64,000 bases of DNA. Origin: Aquimarina sp. TRL1. Its GTDB lineage: Bacteria > Bacteroidota > Bacteroidia > Flavobacteriales > Flavobacteriaceae. Positions 17,951-26,700 of the stretch are shown one piece after another. The stretch covers positions 1,912,501 through 1,976,500 of the forward strand of contig NZ_CP053590.1 in NCBI RefSeq assembly GCF_013365535.1. The letters are read 5' to 3'. Position 1 is the first letter of the stretch. Each line of letters begins with the position of its first letter. The translations under genes and the position numbers were made by a program. The notes under the pieces were generated by a model. The model saw nothing but the letters and a program-made list of their open reading frames with translations, was not told the origin of the DNA and did no database searches.

Positions 17951-19315
17951 ATCTTTCGTAGCGATAAATCGAGCTGTAAAATCACGGTTTTCTGCTGTCA
18001 GATTAAAAAAAGTTTCTTGTATTGGTTCTTTGTCTGATATGGTTATCTCGAAAGAGGAAAGAGAAGAAATCAGTGAGTGGACATTGAGCTTTATTTTTTG
18101 TCCTTTTTGAATTGCTTTTTTATTCTTTTCAATAAGGTGCAGGTTCTTATTTATACCAGTGATCTTTCCAAAAATTAAAGAGCCATGTTGCAGGTGATAT
18201 ACTCCGTCAGCTGTTTTATGAAATTGAGTAAATCCTTTATAGATATTTTCCTGATCCATATACCCTAAGAAGTTCGTTTTGAAAAGAGGTTTGGTATTTT
18301 CAAAATTGAATTTCACAATGGCGTAATCAGAAGGGTTAATAAAAAGAGTTCCTTTAAATTTACCCTTTCTTCCGGGAGAAAATTGAATTTGGTACAAAGG
18401 AATGGTATGGATGGTGGTATCTTGCAGTCGCTGGAATACATACCGTCTGGATTTGCTTAATATGTCGAGATAATACCCTTCTCTGACCAGATCGTAAGAA
18501 AAGCTTCTTCGTATAGCATATTTGCATTTTTCATGGAAACTATAATCGTTCTGTCGGATAATGGAATCGATATGCTGAGTTGTACTAATAAGACCAGATT
18601 TGGTTTTTAATTTAGAATTAGAAAGCATACTTCTTTTTAATGTTTCTGAGAAATCGCGAAAGATGCGCGCAGCTTTTTTATGAGCTTCTTTATTGTATGT
18701 TTCAGTTCCTGTATTCAGAACTAATTTGCTTTTGTAAAGAGAAGAAAGGTAGGTGCCGGTGGCTGTATTGTAATATTTTAGTGTTTTAGGGTATGAAGAA
18801 ATAAGACTGTCAATATAGTTTTGATCTATTTCGGAAATAGAAGATTGTTTTAGCCGGATTCTAAGGTTGTTTATCGTAGTTTTTTCTGCTGTCTTTATAT
18901 GAATTAGACTCGTGGTGGTTTGATTTTTTGAATAATTGCTGGAAAGTTTATTTTTTGTTTTTGAGATAATTTCATCAGCGGTTAATTTTTTATCAGAAAT
19001 GAAGACACTCTCCAGGGCAATTGTTTCAGGAAACAATGAAATGACACCAGGGATCTCTTTAATTTTCCTTTTTGAAGTGATATACCCTAAAGAAGCAATA
19101 TGAATAGAAGCATTCATACCATAGTTAGCAGGAAGTGAAAGGGTAAAAGTGCCATCATCATTGCTAATGGTTCCTTCTTTTTGATCTTTTGTCGTTATTG
19201 TAGCAAATGGTATAGGTAATTTTGTTTTTCCATCAATTATTTTAGATCGTATTGTCTGAGATGACACCTGTATAGTATACATGAAGATTGCGATGCTCAG
19301 AAGAGATATTCTCAT
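17939..19315 (-). CDS. CarboxypepD_reg-domain exported protein, paralogue 1
   Basis: This 458-residue exported protein starts at MRISLLSIAIFMYTIQVSSQ (signal peptide); an in-frame ATG 20 codons upstream is less likely. A carboxypeptidase-regulatory-like beta sandwich at about 22-105 reads IIDGKTKLPIPFATITTKD then GTISNDDGTFTLSL. A long alpha/beta region follows, with GTLFINPSDYAIVKFNFEN near the C-terminus, typical of outer-membrane-associated Bacteroidota proteins. It is a clear paralogue of the protein at 22056-23546: same order of segments (GTLYINTEDFAVVRIDYEN, IIEKNK). The role is unknown, perhaps cell-surface carbohydrate or nutrient handling. Confidence 0.75.
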   Translation of the reverse strand: MRISLLSIAIFMYTIQVSSQTIRSKIIDGKTKLPIPFATITTKDQKEGTISNDDGTFTLSLPANYGMNASIHIASLGYITSKRKIKEIPGVISLFPETIALESVFISDKKLTADEIISKTKNKLSSNYSKNQTTTSLIHIKTAEKTTINNLRIRLKQSSISEIDQNYIDSLISSYPKTLKYYNTATGTYLSSLYKSKLVLNTGTETYNKEAHKKAARIFRDFSETLKRSMLSNSKLKTKSGLISTTQHIDSIIRQNDYSFHEKCKYAIRRSFSYDLVREGYYLDILSKSRRYVFQRLQDTTIHTIPLYQIQFSPGRKGKFKGTLFINPSDYAIVKFNFENTKPLFKTNFLGYMDQENIYKGFTQFHKTADGVYHLQHGSLIFGKITGINKNLHLIEKNKKAIQKGQKIKLNVHSLISSLSSFEITISDKEPIQETFFNLTAENRDFTARFIATKDSVH

Positions 19316-19897
19316 AGAGTGAAGTGCTATTGTTTTTTCAAAAAAAAGGACAATACATACTGTTGTTTGTTGCACGTTTTTCCTTTTGTAGAAAAAGGAA
19401 TGCTATATAGTTTAAAATGTTTTTTTGTGAGAACATACGGAAGGTTTTTTATAGATAAGTAATATTTACAACATGTGATTTTCTGATAAATTCTCTTTGT
19501 ATACTATAAGTAACCTCGTGTTAGTTTTTATGTGTAGTTATTTGATATAGTGTTTATTAATGGTTGTTAGGAAGGTGTTTTTGTGTCAATACCACAAACT
19601 TTAGGAGTCAATTTTTTTGATTTTTTTTTCTTCAAAATTAGGGATTAAAGTATACTGCGGTTTTCCGAAATTTTTCCTACAAAATTGGATTTTGTTAAAA
19701 AAAGGCGATCACTATTTTTATGAAATCGTTAACGTTTTTTTGTTAGGGATCCTAATAATTTTATAAGTAAGGAATAGCTTTTAACCGGTTGATATTTTTA
19801 ATGTTATTTCTTGTGATACCTTATAAATCACATAAAAAAAAGGCGTAAATCCTGAATACGTTAATTAAGGAATCATTCACACATTAATTTAATTATT
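19316..19897. other. long AT-rich gene-free region upstream of cassette
   Basis: About 580 bases carry no ORF of note. The region is strongly AT-rich with T runs (for example near 19614-19630) and lies between the divergent starts of the CarboxypepD_reg gene and the small exported protein at 19898. It must hold both promoters. The length is unusual for this compact genome and suggests extensive regulation or recombination at this point. No clear -33/-7 pair was found. Confidence 0.5.
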
Positions 19898-20251
19898 ATG
19901 AATTTTTTTTCAAATAAAGTGTTGACAGTTGCTCTAGTGAGTGCAGTTGTTTTTACCATATTTAGTTTTAAAGCAGATCAGGTTTCTCTGGGAGAAACAA
20001 AAGAAGTTGCTTATGAGTTTGTTGATCAAGATACCAATGTTCAACCAGTTGCTTTTAGAACAGCAGTAGTGCGTGCCACACGTAGAGCCTATAGATGGGC
20101 AGAGAGACAATATGTGGTAACAAGAGAGGTGACTCCACATTATGTTCGGGAGGCGACTCAGTACATTCGTACAGTTTGGGTTGCTCCAGAAAATACTGGA
20201 GGTACTATAGCAGAGGTGATGCACCATAAGCTTAGTTCTTTAGATAAATAG
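19898..20251 (+). CDS. small exported arginine-rich protein, candidate toxin precursor
   Basis: This 117-residue protein has a membrane helix or signal segment at about 8-24, an acidic linker at about 32-48 and an arginine-rich, Cys-free amphipathic part at about 52-95 (RTAVVRATRRAYRWAERQ, then HYVREATQYIRTVW). It is the first gene of a cassette with an SdpA/DUF5819-like gene (20321) and an SdpB/HTTM-like gene (21028). In Bacillus sdpABC the third protein, SdpC, is processed to a secreted toxin; by position this protein may be the analogue, though sequence similarity to SdpC is not visible. A partial terminator follows, so the peptide may be made in excess over the downstream proteins. Confidence 0.7.
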   Translation: MNFFSNKVLTVALVSAVVFTIFSFKADQVSLGETKEVAYEFVDQDTNVQPVAFRTAVVRATRRAYRWAERQYVVTREVTPHYVREATQYIRTVWVAPENTGGTIAEVMHHKLSSLDK

Positions 20252-20260
20252 GAGATAGCA

Positions 20261-20292
20261 AAAGAGAAGCTGTTTATAGGCTTCTCTTTTTT
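20261..20292 (+). terminator. terminator/attenuator after the small exported protein
   Basis: A perfect 10-bp stem AAAGAGAAGC/GCTTCTCTTT (20261-20270 with 20280-20289) is followed by T residues, 28 bases before the next start. It could let most transcripts end after the peptide gene and some read on into the two processing genes. Confidence 0.75.
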
Positions 20293-20320
20293 GTTTGTAA
20301 TTATTTTATTTCAGTCTGTT

Positions 20321-21013
20321 ATGAAACAAAAGACAATATATTATACTACGTTTTTAGTGTTTTCATTGTATTGGGGAGCGACTATTTTTTTTAATGCGCC
20401 TGATAATTATATGAAAATTAAACTCATGGAAGAGGAGAGTGTTTTCAAAACTTTTTTTTATCAAAATTGGAGTTTTTTTGCTCCCCCACCGAATACCAAT
20501 GAACGATTGTACTGTGTTATTTATGATAAGCAAGATAGTACGGTTGCCAAAGTACTAGAGTTAGTCACTCCTATTATTGAAAGAAAGGTCCAAAAGGCTC
20601 CATTTAATTCTAAGGATGATATTATGGATTATGTGATATCCAGTTCTACAGTAAGTCTTAATAATAAGATGGTGTCTCTAAATGAAACTGTATCGTATCT
20701 GGAAACTAAAGATACCTTGACAGAAAAAGAAAAAGAAAATATTCTGATTGAAGGAGTTCAGGCGACAGGCCATTTTAATACACTGCTGAAATACTCAAGA
20801 GAAATAGCCCTGGAAAAAGGTATAGATCTAAATAAATATTTGATTTCTCTGGAGTATGCAAAAGTGCCTATTCCTAAGTTTGTCGATCGACATAAAAAAG
20901 AGCTGGAACTAAAAGAAGAACTCGTGTTTAAGAGCAGATTATTTGACTTGTCTGATCCTACCCTATTTAAAAAAAGAGTGTTTGATCCCTATAGTCAGCA
21001 CGTTCAACTATAA
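20321..21013 (+). CDS. SdpA/DUF5819-like membrane-anchored protein
   Basis: This 230-residue protein has one N-terminal membrane helix (about 4-22) and a soluble extracytoplasmic part. The segment FYQNWSFFAPPPNTNERLYC after the helix is like the W-x-FFAPxP motif of DUF5819 proteins, which pair with HTTM-type membrane proteins, and recalls SdpA-family toxin-maturation proteins. The C-terminal half is helical and charged. The start is the ATG at 20321; an upstream TTG lies inside the terminator. It is 14 bases from the SdpB-like gene. The family call rests on a short motif and context. Confidence 0.6.
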   Translation: MKQKTIYYTTFLVFSLYWGATIFFNAPDNYMKIKLMEEESVFKTFFYQNWSFFAPPPNTNERLYCVIYDKQDSTVAKVLELVTPIIERKVQKAPFNSKDDIMDYVISSSTVSLNNKMVSLNETVSYLETKDTLTEKEKENILIEGVQATGHFNTLLKYSREIALEKGIDLNKYLISLEYAKVPIPKFVDRHKKELELKEELVFKSRLFDLSDPTLFKKRVFDPYSQHVQL

Positions 21014-21027
21014 ATAATAAAGTAACA

Positions 21028-21975
21028 ATGAAGACGAAACAATTTTTTTTAGATCGCATAATTGATAGGTTGACCATTCAGCATAATTTTTCTTTTTATA
21101 CAGCTTGCCTAAGAATATTTATATGTTTATATCTGCTAAAGGATGTTGTTATAACAATGAATTTCAAAGACCTTTTTTATAAAGGAACTATGTATCTGGA
21201 GTCGGGGGATTCTACGCTGCTGGAATTATTGGGGATCTCAACAGCGTTGGTGCGAGATCATTTCGAAATCTTTAATGGAATATATATAATCCTGATCGTT
21301 TTGTATTTTTTTGGAGTAGGAAAAAACCTGACCGCTTTGTTTTTATGTATGTTCTACGAAGTGATTCAGAATTTTACCTGGATTACACTTAACGGAGGAG
21401 ACAACTTGCTGAAGTTCGTGTTATTGTATATGGTTTTTATTAACTCGTATGAATATTTTTCCATTAATAAACAGCAGTTTAAAAGTCAATCTGTAACCAG
21501 GTTTTCTCATTTTTTATCCAACCTAGGAGGGTATTCTATCTGTGTACATCTGTGTTTGGTATATTTCGTTTCTGCAATGCATAAAATTCATGCAGATGTA
21601 TGGTTTAATGGAATTGCAACGTACCAAACATTATCACTAGAACGCTTTGGTGGGGATACGTCTATAAATAAATGGCTGGCTAAAAATGGGATTCTTGTGA
21701 CCTTATCCACTTATGGGACAATTCTTGTCGAATTATTTTATCCCGTATTGGTATGGTTCAAAGAAACAAAGGTATTATTTATTGTCAGTGCCATAGGTTT
21801 GCACCTCAGTATTGCTGTTTTGATGATGCTATATGATTTTCAACTCCTATTCATAGCATTGCAGGGGATGTTTATCAGTAATAAATTTTGGGTATCTCAA
21901 CTAGAGAAGTTGAAGAAAAAACCATGGGTGCAAAAACTTGTACCCTCTGATAAAAAAATAAGCCCTGTGAGCTGA
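21028..21975 (+). CDS. SdpB/HTTM-like polytopic membrane protein
   Basis: This 315-residue protein has about six to seven hydrophobic helices. HTTM (vitamin-K-dependent gamma-carboxylase-like) features are visible: NGGDNLLKFVLLYMVF, SAMHKIHADVWFNGIATYQ and ILVELFYPVLVWF followed by GLHLSIAVLMMLYDF. The bacterial SdpB proteins that mature the SdpC toxin have this fold. It follows the SdpA/DUF5819-like gene closely, so they form one unit. True gamma-carboxylase activity is not claimed, because the soluble C-terminal lumenal domain of the eukaryotic enzyme is absent. Confidence 0.75.
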   Translation: MKTKQFFLDRIIDRLTIQHNFSFYTACLRIFICLYLLKDVVITMNFKDLFYKGTMYLESGDSTLLELLGISTALVRDHFEIFNGIYIILIVLYFFGVGKNLTALFLCMFYEVIQNFTWITLNGGDNLLKFVLLYMVFINSYEYFSINKQQFKSQSVTRFSHFLSNLGGYSICVHLCLVYFVSAMHKIHADVWFNGIATYQTLSLERFGGDTSINKWLAKNGILVTLSTYGTILVELFYPVLVWFKETKVLFIVSAIGLHLSIAVLMMLYDFQLLFIALQGMFISNKFWVSQLEKLKKKPWVQKLVPSDKKISPVS

Positions 21976-21984
21976 AGAAAAGAA

Positions 21985-22017
21985 TGAGGAATAGCGATAT
22001 ATTATTCCTCACTTTTT
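21985..22017 (+). terminator. rho-independent terminator
   Basis: A perfect 9-bp stem TGAGGAATA/TATTCCTCA (21985-21993 with 22003-22011) is followed by CTTTTT. It closes the three-gene cassette. Confidence 0.7.
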
Positions 22018-22020
22018 ATC

Positions 22021-22057
22021 GGTACTGCCAAAGGACTTGCTTCGAGGTGGTTTACTT
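22021..22057. repeat. degenerate interspersed repeat, copy B
   Basis: It starts GGTACTGCCAAAGG, identical to copy A at 4755, and ends TCGAGGTGGTTTACTT, like copies at 3899 and 17446. It directly follows the cassette terminator and runs into the stop codon of the convergent gene. Confidence 0.5.
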
Positions 22058-23546
22058 AATCCAGAACTTTAAAAGCTTTGATCGCAGTATTTGGTTCTAT
22101 AATATTATATCCTTCCCAAAACTCAGGCGTATATTTTGATAAATACGTAGGTTTGCTATTCTTGTTTTCTTTATGAGTATCATAAGTAGCTTGATCGATG
22201 TTCTCAGAATTAAAGACGACAAGCTCTGATTTATATATGGTAGACATAACCATGTCAATCCCTAATGATAATTCGTTCTGTTTTCTTTTTCCTGAGACGA
22301 ACTTGTTCTTTTCGATGATTTTTAAAGGACGGTTTACACCAAACTTTTCTCCGGTAATCTTTTCCATAAAACGAAGATCGTATTTTTGGTTTGCGTTCTT
22401 TGAAAACAGTAACTTCCCTTTATAGGTAGTTTCCTGAAACATAAGTCCCAATAGTTTAAAGCTTTTTAATAATCGGGTGTTTTCATAATCGATACGAACC
22501 ACCGCAAAATCTTCTGTGTTAATATATAACGTTCCTTTAAAATCTCCCCTCCTTTTAGGGGTGAATTCGATAATATATACACTGTTATCGTCTATATAGG
22601 TATAGTCCTTTAAGGAGAAATGATACCTTCCCGGTTTTTCTAAAATATTTAGTTTGGATGCTCCGTGAATAAACAGCTTAGAGAAGAGTTGATTGATGTT
22701 GCTTTTACTGGAAATAAAAAAGCCATTATTTTTATTTGGGGAATCGATAGCTTCTTTAACCGCAGCGGCTTCTTTCTCATGCTCTATAATTGAGTCTACC
22801 TGGACTTTCTGACTAAAGATCCCGGATTTAAATTTTAAATAAGAGTCTTTTTTTACATTGTTTTTAAAGATGGTTTCTATCTTTTTGCCCATTTCTTCCA
22901 ACGACCCGGTATTGTTTTTATCATATAGTTCTGCTGCTTTGATGATGGATAGTTTTTGTGTATTCTTATTGCCGTATAAATCCCCTAAAATTTCTGTGTA
23001 ATACGATGTTTTTTGTGGGATGGTGGTAATTACACTATCCACAAATGCTTTATTAAACTCTTCTATGGTTGATTTTTTGAAGTCGACATCTAATTTACTC
23101 AGGTTTGTAAAATCGGAGTTTCTTAAAAACAATCTTTTGTGAGTAAGCGACGTATTGTAATTTTCTTGTAGTCGTTCTGTTGTTTTTTCTATGATTTCCG
23201 CTGCGCTTAGATGTTTGTTAGAGATAAATACACGGCTGAGTTCAATCGTTTTTGGAGCTATGGCAATAATACTGTCGATTGGAATGTGAAAAGCGACAGC
23301 CGTTTTTTCGTATCCCATAGAAGAGATGTAAATCGAATCTTGGGGAGTGTGCTTTTTAGAGATCGTATAACTAAACATACCTTCTTCATTAGTAATCACT
23401 CCTTCATTAGGAAAAAACTCAATAGTAGCATATGGAATTGGGGCTCCTGTTTTTTGGTCAATTACTCTCGAGGTAATTGTCTGAGAAAAAGAGATAGTAG
23501 ACAAGAAGAGGAATAATATTAGTAAGGAACCCGTAATTTTTTTCAT
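22056..23546 (-). CDS. CarboxypepD_reg-domain exported protein, paralogue 2
   Basis: This 496-residue exported protein has a signal peptide (MKKITGSLLILFLFLSTISF) followed at about 23-105 by a carboxypeptidase-regulatory-like domain (VIDQKTGAPIPYATIEFF, GVITNEEGMFSYTI). It matches the protein at 17939-19315 throughout, including the SNKHLSAAEIIEKT and IIEKNKFVSGK-like blocks. The C-terminal region GTLYINTEDFAVVRIDYENT suggests a DUF-type beta-rich domain. The two paralogues bracket the Sdp-like cassette, which converges on this gene. The function is unknown. Confidence 0.75.
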   Translation of the reverse strand: MKKITGSLLILFLFLSTISFSQTITSRVIDQKTGAPIPYATIEFFPNEGVITNEEGMFSYTISKKHTPQDSIYISSMGYEKTAVAFHIPIDSIIAIAPKTIELSRVFISNKHLSAAEIIEKTTERLQENYNTSLTHKRLFLRNSDFTNLSKLDVDFKKSTIEEFNKAFVDSVITTIPQKTSYYTEILGDLYGNKNTQKLSIIKAAELYDKNNTGSLEEMGKKIETIFKNNVKKDSYLKFKSGIFSQKVQVDSIIEHEKEAAAVKEAIDSPNKNNGFFISSKSNINQLFSKLFIHGASKLNILEKPGRYHFSLKDYTYIDDNSVYIIEFTPKRRGDFKGTLYINTEDFAVVRIDYENTRLLKSFKLLGLMFQETTYKGKLLFSKNANQKYDLRFMEKITGEKFGVNRPLKIIEKNKFVSGKRKQNELSLGIDMVMSTIYKSELVVFNSENIDQATYDTHKENKNSKPTYLSKYTPEFWEGYNIIEPNTAIKAFKVLD

Positions 23547-23640
23547 AATGGATGGTATTTTGATTGATGATGATATACAGAAGACTGATTGGGAATGAAT
23601 TTGTTACATGAAGCCTGGTATAAAAATGTCATAAATAGAA

Positions 23641-23712
23641 AATCACGACTAAAACAGCGCTTTTTAATCGTGATTCTCAAGAGACAACTATTCAATAAGG
23701 GATTCCCTTATT
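23641..23712. promoter_or_regulatory. two inverted repeats upstream of paralogue 2
   Basis: The 202-base gap holds AATCACGA/TCGTGATT (23641-23648 with 23668-23675) and a perfect 19-base palindrome with arms AATAAGGGA/TCCCTTATT (23694-23712). Neither has a T run typical of a terminator. They may be regulator sites for the gene at 23546 or hairpins behind the gene ending at 23749. Confidence 0.35.
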
Positions 23713-23748
23713 ATGAGATAGTGTTTGTCTGTAAGTTAGTATAAAAAA

Positions 23749-26700
23749 TTATAATTCATCAACATTTTTTAGATTATCTCCTGATGTTCTGTCAATGAGT
23801 TTATTATAAGGGTCAATGCCTGCTTTTACCGGTTTTTTATCAGTGATAATTGTAAAGGTGTTTTCTCCGGGAGACAGCCATTTTCTATTCAGATAATACG
23901 GGTTTTTAATAGGCACATCTTCTGCATCGGTGATATCCTCTCCAAAAAGACCAATCTCTATATAGTTGGTGTTTGTGTCTGTTTTTATTTCCTTACCACT
24001 ATCGCTGTAGTATGTTTTTTTAGAATCGACGGTAAAGGTGGTTTCATAGGTGTCGTCTTCCAGCTTTTTAGTAGTCGCTTTAGTAACCCTGTTTTCGTAT
24101 AAAACAATCTCTTTGAATCCGTCATCTACTGCATATTTTAGAGAGTCAGGTGTGATGTCTCTGATGGCGTGATAAAGATTTTCAGAGGTTGGGTATACCC
24201 CTTTTTCAAAATACTTGTATTCCATAAGAAAAGATTGCAGTGCCTGATTCATTTTTTCTTCTCCAATCAAGTCCTGTAATTCGTACATAATCATAGATCC
24301 TTTTCTATACCAGATATGTTGACCGATTTCTACATTGAGAAGAGATCGTTCGGGTTTAAGACTGAAACTTCGGCTTCTTAGGTAATTATCAAGAGAGTAT
24401 TTGAGAAAATTTTTGATTCCGTGTTCTCCATATTCATGTTTCATTGTCATGAGCGAAGTATATTCTGCCAGTGTTTCTGAGATAATATTAGCTCCAGAGG
24501 TTTTACTAGGAGTAACAATATGCCCCCACCATTGATGTGCAACTTCATGAGTAGTTACCCGGAATGCATAATTAAAATCTTCTGCCTTGTCAAAATCAGC
24601 TACAAACCCAAAATCTTCTGAGTAAGGAATAGTAGTAGCAAAAGATTGTGCAAAAGTAGCATAGGCAGGAAACTCTACAATTCGAATCACAGAATTAGGA
24701 TATTCATAAAAGTTTTTAGAACAGTAGTCCAGAGCTGCCTTGACTCCATTAATAAAATGCTTCAGATTTCTTTTGTGTTTTGGAGAGTGATAGATCTCAA
24801 TAGCCACTTCTTTTCCTTTGGGGGATATCCAATTAGCCTTTTCGGTATCATAAGAAGCAGATACGACATTAAAGAATAAATCGGTAGGAGACTCTAACTG
24901 ATATTGATAATACGCTCGTTCGTCTTTTGTCCATTGTTTTTTTAAAATTCCGGGAGCAATAGCAATCTGATCCTTAACCGTACTAATGGTTGCTTCGAAA
25001 TTTAGATAATTAGCATCTTCATTAAACAAATTCTTTTTTAGAGCAGCAGAATCTGTTCTGGGAGGAAACAGATACTCTAGTTTTTCCAGTCCGTGTTTTC
25101 TTCTGATTCCATTGTCTACCAGGCTTCTTTCATAGTAGAATCTAGGGAAAATAGAACTGTTTATAAAGGAGCCATTGTATAGAATTTCTTTTTCCAGTTG
25201 ATTAGCAAATCCTTTAGCTTCAGAGGAAACTTCCACCACTAAAGAAGCCTTGGTGCCAGGAAGTAGTGGTTTGGGTAATTTATATATGGAAACTCTATAA
25301 ACACTATCTTGTATTGCAGGGGATAGTACCGTATTGTTATACGTTACTTTGGTCAGTTTGGTATTTGCCCCCGGATAGGTGATTTCCATAAACAGTGTAT
25401 CAATGGGGGTAGGATAATTATTGGTGATTGTATATACCCCTTTTGCCGCAACACTTCTTTTTTTTGGGAAAAGATCAATAGCCACTTTTAAATCCGTGAC
25501 CTGAGGATGTGCTTTATCCAGGTATTTTGAGTATTTTTTCTCAGCTTCTACCTGAACTAAATTATTGTATTCTTCTCCGTGAATTTTATTGAGAACTTTT
25601 AGGTTGTAATAGCAAAAACCTGTAATGGCAATAAAAGAAATTAATGCCAGACATAGACCTAAACCAGTTTGTATCGAAAACCGGTTTTTCGCTAGCGTTA
25701 AACGTTCTTTTCCGGAAGAAAAGAAACCACGAGTCCAAAACAACTTTCCTATGATGACTAACAATAAAGTTAGGGATAGCCAATATGCATTCATCCACAT
25801 AGTGCCTTTTAAGTAATGACCAAAACCATTCAAGTCGCTGACAAAGCTGGGGGTGGTATTCCCAAATAGTAATAAAGGGTTGTTGCTTTTAAAACCAAGA
25901 GAAACCAACATTGGGAGTCCAATATAGATGGCAATGATGATAAAGTGACCTAAAAATTTATTGTTTACAATAACATGAATAAAAAATGCTAAAAAAAGTG
26001 TAATGAGATAGGCAGGGAGAACGGATGTGAAATAAAAGGTAAAATACATTCCCAGTTCATACTTGGTGTATCCTAAGAAAGTCTGATAGAGCAACCCTAA
26101 TAAAATATTAGCAAAGACTAGTAAAACAGCAATACCTGATAGGGAAAGGATCTTGGAAAGATAAAGACTGGTGTTTTTGATAGGCAACGCATCATAAAAA
26201 ACAAATGTTTTGTTTTTTCGGGTTCGGTGAACTGCTTCTCCTGCATAAATGATCAATATAACAATAGCTAATAAAGTGACACCTCCCGAAAGCTTTTCTA
26301 CCATAAATCTGGTCAGGGGTAGATTTGGTGTTTCGTAGGTTTTATTGGATAAATAGGTAGTAAAAATTGCAATAATCCCCCCGATAATTAAAAGAATGCT
26401 GAAAATAGGATCTTTAACAATTGATAAAAACTCTATTTTGGTTAATGATACTAAGTTATTGATGTTTGTTTTCTTATCAAATTTTTGAGTAGGAATGAGT
26501 GTCCCGGAAGAGACAAAAGCATCCGTATCGGTTTTTTGCTTTTTGCTTTTGGATAACAGAAAGCTTTTGTAATTAAAGCGAAAAAGAGTGAGAAAAAACA
26601 AACCGAATGCAATGCCAAGCCAGATAAGTCTGTTTAGTAAAAACTTTCCGTATATCGGAAGTTGATTTGAATTAAGTTCATTGATGGACCAGTATTTTTT

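Noticed and set aside
21028..21975. True vitamin-K-dependent gamma-carboxylase
   Set aside because: Only the HTTM-like membrane part is present; the large lumenal domain is missing, so SdpB-like is the better description.
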